Shown one piece after another: positions 12,151-17,834 of a stretch of 17,834 nucleotides of DNA. A program made the position numbers and the translations under genes. Source of the stretch: an uncultured Porphyromonadaceae bacterium (GTDB lineage: Bacteria; Bacteroidota; Bacteroidia; Bacteroidales; Muribaculaceae). The notes beneath the pieces are model-generated. The model saw nothing but the letters and a program-made list of their open reading frames with translations. It was not told the DNA's origin and ran no database searches. The stretch is from NCBI GenBank assembly GCA_947166165.1, contig CAMVDK010000028.1:1-17834 (forward strand), given 5' to 3'. How positions within the stretch are numbered: position 1 is the stretch's first letter; each line of letters starts with the position of its first letter.

Positions 12151-14841
12151 CTATTTTGCTTGATTTTCAATGTTTTGCGTTGCGCGGAAGGGTGTGCCGC
12201 TCGAAGTGATGCCCTCAAGGGTGATGGTGTAGGTGGTGGAGGCATCGTTAGTGTAGAAGTCGAAGGTACTCCGTCCGCCGGAATCCACGGCCACGCAGGG
12301 GTTCCAATAGAGCACCGTGCGCAGGTCGGTGCCTGGAGCATTGCCGCAGTCGTCGCCATTCTCGTAAACCGGAGTGTAGTATTCGGCAGGCTGCTGCGCA
12401 CCCACGGGGTGAGCAATCTTCAGGTAGCGGTTCGGCTCGCCGTTCTTGCCTTTGAATCCTTTTTTGTGCTCAATCACCAGCACCCCACCATGGCCGCGAG
12501 GGCCACGCGTAAAGTGCACATAGTCCAAATCCTTGAACGAAATCATGCTCTCGGCAATTGTTATCTCCGACACCTGGTACGACTTCGAGAAACTTGCCCC
12601 CGACGGATAGTAGATGCGGCTCTGTTTCTCTCTCTCGATAGGGCTCATGTAATGCAGAATCTCGTCGAGGAAATCCATTTCAGAACTGTAATCGGCCCTC
12701 ACTGGCTCGCCGTCGACCACGATGCTCACGCGGTCGCGATCCTGCCCGCCGGGCGTGTAGAGGTTGCCATTGTAGACCATGATTCCCGGCAAGGCATAGG
12801 TGAATCCCTCTACGGAGTTGATGCCACGATTGACAATGTTCTGCGCATTGAGCGTGAAGGCGTCGCGCGCGCTCTCGGACAGGCGGCGATGCGGCGCGGT
12901 GACCAGCAACTCGCTGAGCACGATATGGCGCCAGTCGCCACTGCGCTCGAGCCGCCACGACTGCTCCTCACGAGCATTCACCATCGCATTATTCTCGCCG
13001 TCGGCCGCGACATGCGCATAGTAGAGCTGAGGGAACGACTCGGGGTCGAGTTCAAGATTCATCTGCTTCTGCCCTTTCACGTTCTCGGCCATCACGAGGC
13101 ACTCCACACTGTCGGGCAGCAGCGGCATGGCGATGGTGAACTCGCCCAGCGAGTCGGTCACCGTCTTGTTGCTGTAGGCGATGCGAGGTGCGATGAGGCT
13201 GACATCGGCCCCCACGACGGGTTTCTTGCGCCACTCGCTGAGCACACGTCCGGCCACCACCTGCGACTGCTCGATAGGGAACTTCGGCGCCGCCAAGCGG
13301 CCCTGCATCACGCGCTGCACGTCGTAGCGCCGCCAGCCCTGCGTGAGCAGCAGCATGTCGAGATGCCGCTGGCGCACCGCAACGGGCACGCTGTCGGCCG
13401 ACGCGAAATAATAATCAGGCTTGTTGATGCGCCCACGCAGGTCGCTCTGCAGCAGCAGGTTGGCATAGATATTGCCTTCGCTCCTGGTGGCGGCCTTGTC
13501 GTCGGTCACACTCACGGCGAAGTTGGTGGCACCCGCCGCCAGACGGCCGAGGTCGACGCTCACCTCCACCCGTTCGCGACTCGCGTAAGCGGGCCGCTGG
13601 GTGGCCACCTCCGGGCTTGCCATCTCACCTCGTGCAAAGAACAACCGCTCGCTCATGCAGTGCCACCGGCCGTCGAAGGCCATCGCCTGCACCACCCCCG
13701 GCTCCAGGTCGCGCTCGTCGAGTTGCAACGCCCCCACGGCGGCAGCCAGCAGCCGGCCGCGCTGCTGCACGACGAGCAGGGCGCTGTCGGCCCGCGCACC
13801 CACTGCCTGCACTTGCACCCTTCCGCTGCCTGCACCACGCACCTGCACCACGGTGGCATCGGCACGGGGCACAGGCACGGCGAAGTCGACCGGCTGGGCA
13901 AACTCGTCGGTCCAGCGGGCGGTGTAGGTCGCGCCGGCCTCGGGCACAAAGCGCACCAGGCCCATGCCGTCGTGCTCCACGGTGAGTGGCCCCACGTCGC
14001 GGCCATCGGGGCCGACGAGCACGCCGCCGCGCAGCGCCGCCGCACCGTGCATCTTGAAGGTCATCACGTTCTCCACCCCGGGCACCAGATAGCCGCCTTC
14101 GGGATAAAAATCCACCTTGGCCTCCTGCAGCGGAGGCAAGGCGACAAACTTGCTGTAGTTGTCGAATTGCACCACTATGGCCGCCAGAGCGGCTTCCTTC
14201 CCCTTGAGCGTGAAACTCACCTCCTTGCCATGGCTGTCGCCATGGTGCTCGCTCCAGCGCTGCTTGATGTCGTCGAAGTAACTCACCTGCTTGAAGGGCA
14301 GCAGTTCGCCCGTCTGGGCATCCTCGTAGCGCAGCACCACATCCACCTCGCTGCCATGGCGCACGCATCGGCTCACGATGCGCTGCCGCAGCGATGACAG
14401 CGACTGCACTTCGACGTTCTGCCGGTAGAAATAGTCGGTGCCCACGCTCTGCATGAACATCGTGTAGGCCAACAACTGATAGCGGCCCTCCGGCAACTCC
14501 AACTGGAGCGGAAAGTAGCCCTGGAACACGCCGTCGTCGCCGCTGTGCAACTTCACGCGGTGCATCACCGAGTCGTTGGGAGCCAGAAGGTCCACATACA
14601 AGAACCGGCTGGCATTCACCGGCGCATGGGTGCCGGCGTCCACCACCCAGGCACGCAGCCAGATGGTGTCGCCAGCCAGATAGTTGCCACGGTCGGTGAA
14701 CAGGTGTATCTTCTCTTGCGGAAACTCATAGCGCTGCCTGTCGAGCCGCTCCGCAATTAATTGCTGGCCAACGCACAACACCGGCATGCACAAGCATATG
14801 ACCATCAATATCAAAACAGAATGCAATCGTCTCATCAGCAT
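12151..14841 (-). CDS. Secreted MG2-like/TonB-plug domain protein
   Basis: About 896 residues from the ATG at 14841. The frame is open to 14913, but that part overlaps the promoter, and a second start six bases on (14835) is equally possible. A signal peptide (RLHSVLILMVICLCMPVLC) is followed by an alpha-2-macroglobulin MG2-like domain (EKIHLFTDRGNYLAGDTIWL). Next come beta-sandwich repeats, a carboxypeptidase-like regulatory stretch (VVAGRVLSEW...VTDSLGEF) and a TonB-receptor plug-like region (VEGFTYALPG, RVSIVVDGEPV, GGVLVIEHKKG). The C-terminal part (LRTVLYWNPCVAVD...STFDFYTND) is again Ig-like. No outer-membrane barrel follows the plug. This Bacteroidetes family is common and usually labelled 'TonB-dependent receptor plug domain protein'; its role is unknown. 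It should be periplasmic or outer-membrane associated. Confidence 0.88.
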   Translation of the reverse strand: MLMRRLHSVLILMVICLCMPVLCVGQQLIAERLDRQRYEFPQEKIHLFTDRGNYLAGDTIWLRAWVVDAGTHAPVNASRFLYVDLLAPNDSVMHRVKLHSGDDGVFQGYFPLQLELPEGRYQLLAYTMFMQSVGTDYFYRQNVEVQSLSSLRQRIVSRCVRHGSEVDVVLRYEDAQTGELLPFKQVSYFDDIKQRWSEHHGDSHGKEVSFTLKGKEAALAAIVVQFDNYSKFVALPPLQEAKVDFYPEGGYLVPGVENVMTFKMHGAAALRGGVLVGPDGRDVGPLTVEHDGMGLVRFVPEAGATYTARWTDEFAQPVDFAVPVPRADATVVQVRGAGSGRVQVQAVGARADSALLVVQQRGRLLAAAVGALQLDERDLEPGVVQAMAFDGRWHCMSERLFFARGEMASPEVATQRPAYASRERVEVSVDLGRLAAGATNFAVSVTDDKAATRSEGNIYANLLLQSDLRGRINKPDYYFASADSVPVAVRQRHLDMLLLTQGWRRYDVQRVMQGRLAAPKFPIEQSQVVAGRVLSEWRKKPVVGADVSLIAPRIAYSNKTVTDSLGEFTIAMPLLPDSVECLVMAENVKGQKQMNLELDPESFPQLYYAHVAADGENNAMVNAREEQSWRLERSGDWRHIVLSELLVTAPHRRLSESARDAFTLNAQNIVNRGINSVEGFTYALPGIMVYNGNLYTPGGQDRDRVSIVVDGEPVRADYSSEMDFLDEILHYMSPIEREKQSRIYYPSGASFSKSYQVSEITIAESMISFKDLDYVHFTRGPRGHGGVLVIEHKKGFKGKNGEPNRYLKIAHPVGAQQPAEYYTPVYENGDDCGNAPGTDLRTVLYWNPCVAVDSGGRSTFDFYTNDASTTYTITLEGITSSGTPFRATQNIENQAK

Positions 14842-14870
14842 CTTGGCAATAATTGTTGCAAATTCGCTGG

Positions 14871-14901
14871 CAAAGATAGCAATAATAATCCAAGAGGCAA
14901 A
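14871..14901 (-). promoter_or_regulatory. Promoter of the MG2/plug protein gene
   Basis: On the minus strand TTTG (14901-14898), 19 bases, then TATCTTTG (14878-14871): an exact match. Transcription should start near 14865, which excludes the longer reading frame start at 14913 and supports a start at 14841 or 14835. Confidence 0.75.
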
Positions 14902-15013
14902 ACTTTGCACCATCTAATCACTCTTGCCTGCCTGCAACATGGGGACACAGTTCTTTCGCCACGGCCCGCAAAAGAATAGGCCACAAAATGTGTGGATGAT
15001 GGAATTTTTTGTG

Positions 15014-15021
15014 TAACTTTG
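15014..15021 (+). promoter_or_regulatory. -7 box of the SPOR lipoprotein gene
   Basis: TAACTTTG is an exact -7 box. The -33 position (near 14991) only offers TGTG. The leader of about 60 bases contains the complementary pair GTGAAG/CTTCAC (about 15037-15062). Confidence 0.55.
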
Positions 15022-15086
15022 CCGCCGAACGGAAGGTGAAGCCTGACGGGAGCCTCCTTCACGGTGAACAAAAAAACGCTGAACAG

Positions 15087-15593
15087 ATGACTAAAAGACT
15101 GATTGCGCGCCTGCTGCTGGCCGTGGCGCTGACGGCGGCGATGGCCTCGTGCCACAGCAACGAGGCGAACTATAAGGCGGCCTACGACAAGGCCATGGAG
15201 AAGCGACGCGAGGGAGTGGGCGCCGAAGAGATGCAGCGCATCATGGCCGAGAAGACGCGGCCCACCATGGTGGTGAACGGCGACAGCGTGCGCGTGGTGA
15301 CAATGGCCGCCAACGTGACCGCCGACAGCGTGAGCGTGGCCAAGCGCTACGGCGTGGTGGTGGCACAGTTCAAGCAGCAGTTCAACGCCATCACCATGCG
15401 CAACCGACTCCGCAAGGAGGAGGGATTCCCGAGCTATGTGCTCTTCGGCGGCGACGAACGCAAGTACTACGTCGTGGTCAAAGCCTTCGACGAGCTCGAT
15501 GTGGCCGTGGCCTTCCTCAAGAGCATCGACCGCAGCGTGAAGATGAAAATCCTCGAGCCGCAACCCTGGATCATGGAGCGACTGACCAAATAG
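15087..15593 (+). CDS. SPOR-domain lipoprotein
   Basis: The protein has 168 residues from the ATG at 15087. The open frame begins at 15009, before the -7 box, so that start is not used. The signal peptide (TKRLIARLLLAVALTAAMAS) ends at lipobox Cys22 and makes it a lipoprotein, a substrate for Lgt. After a charged helical linker, a SPOR domain spans about 88-150 (RYGVVVAQFKQQFNAITMRN ... VVVKAFDELDVAVAFLKSI). SPOR domains bind glycan strands lacking stem peptides, mostly at division sites. The protein probably sits in the periplasm attached to a membrane and contacts peptidoglycan. Confidence 0.9.
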   Translation: MTKRLIARLLLAVALTAAMASCHSNEANYKAAYDKAMEKRREGVGAEEMQRIMAEKTRPTMVVNGDSVRVVTMAANVTADSVSVAKRYGVVVAQFKQQFNAITMRNRLRKEEGFPSYVLFGGDERKYYVVVKAFDELDVAVAFLKSIDRSVKMKILEPQPWIMERLTK

Positions 15594-15895
15594 GCGAGAC
15601 CTCTCCTTCGTTTTTGAGATTCACTCTGTACAACCAGCCGATGTTCAACCTCTTTGAGGTTGTTATTGTCGGTTGGCCTTCACTTTATGCCGCGCATCTT
15701 GCATGGGGCCGACTGCAATTTCGCCCCCGCCGAGGCAACCGCACCCTCGGCGCTAACTATATTCATATCAGCCATTAACCGCTGCCAGAATCTGGATTTG
15801 TAATGAATTAGTAACAAAGTTGTCTTGTTTTTGAAAACAGCAGTTCTCCCTTATCTATGTAATTTTGCAAAAAAATAGACAACCACCGCCACAGA
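15594..15895. other. Gene-free stretch between the SPOR gene and the Na/Pi transporter
   Basis: No gene is seen. A hairpin at 15634-15676 has CCAGCCGA/TCGGTTGG outside and CAACCTC/GAGGTTG (loop TTT) inside. It may end the SPOR transcript, though no T run follows. A second hairpin, GCCGAGG/CCTCGGC, lies at 15729-15751. The right end holds the -7 box of the transporter. Confidence 0.6.
15860..15867 (+). promoter_or_regulatory. -7 box of the Na/Pi cotransporter gene
   Basis: TAATTTTG is an exact -7 box, 28 bases before the ATG. The nearest TTTG (15830-15833) is 26 bases upstream, longer than the usual spacing, so the -33 part is uncertain. Confidence 0.55.
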
Positions 15896-17584
15896 ATGGA
15901 TACACAGGACTATGTATTAATAGCGGTCAAGATATTGGGCACGCTCGGACTGCTGATTTTCGGCATGCGCATGATGAGCACCGCATTGCAGAATATGGCC
16001 GGCCCGCAACTGCGCCACGCCTTGGGACGCATGACCACCAACCGCTTCATGGGAATGCTCACCGGCGCCGGGGTGACCTGCGCCGTGCAGTCGTCGTCGG
16101 CAACCACCGTGATGACGGTCTCGTTTGTCTCGGCCGGACTGCTGACCCTGGGGCAGGCCATCAGTGTGATCATGGGGGCCAACATCGGCACCACGCTCAC
16201 GGCATGGATCATGTCGCTAGGCTATAATGTCGACCTGACCAACTTCGTTTTTCCGGCTTTTTTGGTGGGCATTCTGCTCATCTACCACAAGCACCACCGC
16301 TACAAGGGCGACTTCCTGTTCGGCATCGCCTTCATGTTCTTCTCGCTGGTGCTGCTCAGTTCGGCCGGCAAGGAGCTCGACCTGGAGCACAACGAAGCCG
16401 TGCTGCGGTTCTTCGCGTCGTTCGACACTGGCAGCCACCTCACCATCATCGCGTTTCTGGCCATTGGCACCATCATCACGTGCATCGTGCAGTCGTCGGC
16501 TGCCGTCATGGCCATCACCATACTGCTGTGCTCCACCGGCGTGCTGCCCATCTACCTCGGCATCGCACTGGTGATGGGCGAGAACATCGGCACCACCGCC
16601 ACCGCCAATCTGGCCGCCCTCGGGGCCAACACCGAGGCCCGACGCGCCGCTCTGGCACACCTGCTGTTCAATGTGTTCGGTGTGATCTGGGTGCTGTGTG
16701 TGTTCTACCCCTTTGTCAACATGGTCTGCTCCATGGTGGGCTACGATCCGCAAGCCGGAGGCCAGGCTGAACGGCTGCCCGTCGTGCTGGCAATGTTCCA
16801 CACCTGCTTCAATGTCACCAACACGGCCATCCTCATCGGCTTCATTCCTCAACTGGAGAAAGTGGTGCGGTGGATCATTCCCACCAAGGAGCAAGAGAAC
16901 GACAACGCCTTCAAACTGCTCTACATCAAGGCCAATCTGATTCAGACGCCCGAAATTGCCGTCATGCAGGCCCAGAAGGAGACCGCGCACTTCGGCCAAA
17001 GGGTGCAGCAGATGTTTGGCATGGTGAAGAACCTGCTCAATGAGCAGAACAGCGGCCACTCCAGCGATCTTTTCAGCCAAATCGAGCAAGAAGAAAGCGT
17101 CACCGACGAGGCCGAAATCTCCATCGCACACTTCCTGGAGCAAGTGAGCGACGGACACTTGAGCTACGACTCCAAAACGAAGGTGCGGCAAATGCTGCGC
17201 GAAATAGGCGAGATTGAAAGCATCGGCGACTCCTGCTACCGACTGGCCCGCACCATGCAACGACTTGACGGGCAAAGCCGACGCTTCGAGGACGAGCAGA
17301 TGAAAGAGCTCAACGAGATGATTAAGCTGTGCGACAGCGCCCTCACGCAGATGAACGTCGTGCTCGCCGAGCCAAAGGAAAAACACGATTTAGGACAATC
17401 CTACCAATACGAGAACAGACTGAACACCATGCGCGACAAGCTCAAGGCCAAGAACAACCAGGCCATCGACCAGCGCCAGTATGACTACGGCCTGGGCACC
17501 ACCTTCGGCGACCTGGTGGGTGAACTGGAGAAAATGGGCGACTACATCATCAACGTGGTGGAGGCCCGGTTCGGACTGCTTTAA
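15896..17584 (+). CDS. Na/Pi cotransporter family protein with PhoU-like C-terminus
   Basis: The 562-residue protein imports or exports phosphate with sodium. It has the two-fold inverted repeat of the NptA/SLC34-like family. The first repeat has QSSSATT (65-71) and GANIGTT (94-100); the second has QSSAAVM (199-205) and GENIGTT (228-234). About eight to nine membrane segments fill residues 5-320. The C-terminal 230 residues are soluble and helical (VKNLLNEQ, EIGEIESIGDSCYRL, LVGELEKMGDYIINV), which matches the PhoU-like domain fused to many bacterial members. That domain usually tunes the transporter to phosphate status. The length is normal. It stands alone, with its own -7 box. Confidence 0.93.
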   Translation: MDTQDYVLIAVKILGTLGLLIFGMRMMSTALQNMAGPQLRHALGRMTTNRFMGMLTGAGVTCAVQSSSATTVMTVSFVSAGLLTLGQAISVIMGANIGTTLTAWIMSLGYNVDLTNFVFPAFLVGILLIYHKHHRYKGDFLFGIAFMFFSLVLLSSAGKELDLEHNEAVLRFFASFDTGSHLTIIAFLAIGTIITCIVQSSAAVMAITILLCSTGVLPIYLGIALVMGENIGTTATANLAALGANTEARRAALAHLLFNVFGVIWVLCVFYPFVNMVCSMVGYDPQAGGQAERLPVVLAMFHTCFNVTNTAILIGFIPQLEKVVRWIIPTKEQENDNAFKLLYIKANLIQTPEIAVMQAQKETAHFGQRVQQMFGMVKNLLNEQNSGHSSDLFSQIEQEESVTDEAEISIAHFLEQVSDGHLSYDSKTKVRQMLREIGEIESIGDSCYRLARTMQRLDGQSRRFEDEQMKELNEMIKLCDSALTQMNVVLAEPKEKHDLGQSYQYENRLNTMRDKLKAKNNQAIDQRQYDYGLGTTFGDLVGELEKMGDYIINVVEARFGLL

Positions 17585-17616
17585 AACGGACCAGCACGCA
17601 CACTCTCCACAGCGCA

Positions 17617-17834
17617 GAGTTTTTTAGACTATAAGGACATAAGGGCTATATTCGACCACGTTTTTTTAGACATACGAACACAAGCGTTTGCTTCGGCGGG
17701 ACTGTAGAGCCGTCATACATGGCGGCTCAGTGGCCGAGTTTTTAGACTAAAAGAACATAAGGACCATATTCGACCACCGTTTTTTAGACATACGAACACA
17801 AGCGTTTGCTTCGGCGGGACTGTAGAGCCGTCAT
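17617..17834 (+). repeat. 118-bp tandem repeat entering from the right edge
   Basis: 17617-17735 and 17736-17834 are near-identical copies with a period of 118-119 bases; the second is cut by the window end. Each unit contains TTTTTAGAC twice, 42 bases apart (17621/17663 and 17739/17781), so it is internally duplicated. The first unit also has a near-perfect dyad from GAGCCG to CGGCTC (17707-17728). There is no coding capacity. The array may continue beyond the window. Confidence 0.8.

Noticed and set aside
12136..14397. 753-residue open frame on the plus strand
   Set aside because: It lies antisense to the MG2/plug gene, has a low-complexity His/Ala/Gly/Arg-rich composition and no domain. 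It is a by-product of GC-rich third positions in the real gene.
14842..14913. Longer N-terminus for the MG2/plug protein
   Set aside because: It contains the exact -33/-7 promoter; the signal peptide begins cleanly at 14841 or 14835.

Overview
The window looks like a chromosomal segment from a member of the Bacteroidales. Most genes sit behind promoters with the Bacteroidetes -7 box TAnnTTTG, often with TTTG or TTG about 19-20 bases upstream. The gene content is also typical of the order: DUF3667, AAA_14/DUF4143 ATPases, an MG2-plus-plug secreted protein, a SPOR lipoprotein, and a yceD-rpmF-fabH block. The family (Muribaculaceae or Prevotellaceae) cannot be fixed from the sequence alone.

Layout. 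1-53 is the 3' part of a tRNA with anticodon CAT, followed by a hairpin and a DUF3667 membrane protein (+). Tail to tail with it, overlapping by 4 bases, is a DUF4143-type ATPase (-) with an apparent stop codon early in its original reading frame. A 178-bp terminal-inverted-repeat element follows (2490-2667), then a gene-free stretch. 2992-4883 is the fabH, rpmF and yceD (DUF177) block (-), preceded by an unrecognised membrane-anchored protein (5028-5615, -). The second copy of the 178-bp element lies at 5777-5954. From 6149 to 6412 there is a cluster of three hairpin repeats, each carrying a promoter-like box. The last one probably drives lgt (6478-7365, +). Next are an isochorismatase-fold hydrolase (+) and a convergent secreted bleomycin-hydrolase-type peptidase (-), separated by a very strong hairpin. 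9690-11993 (-) holds a small XRE regulator, a SPOUT RNA methyltransferase, and a second, intact DUF4143 ATPase whose stop overlaps the methyltransferase start. Three 33-bp dyad repeats lie just upstream of that ATPase promoter. 12151-14841 (-) is a large secreted MG2/plug protein. 15087-17584 (+) holds a SPOR lipoprotein and a Na/Pi cotransporter. The right edge enters a 118-bp tandem repeat.

Working together: yceD-rpmF-fabH links ribosome and fatty-acid synthesis genes in a widely conserved order. lgt, the SPOR lipoprotein, the peptidase and the MG2/plug protein all serve the cell envelope. I see no defence island, CRISPR array, integrase or intact insertion sequence. The unusual content is in the intergenic DNA: a small paired mobile-like element, promoter-bearing hairpin repeats with variable palindromic cores, a helically phased operator-like array, and a nested tandem repeat. 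None of these is a gene.
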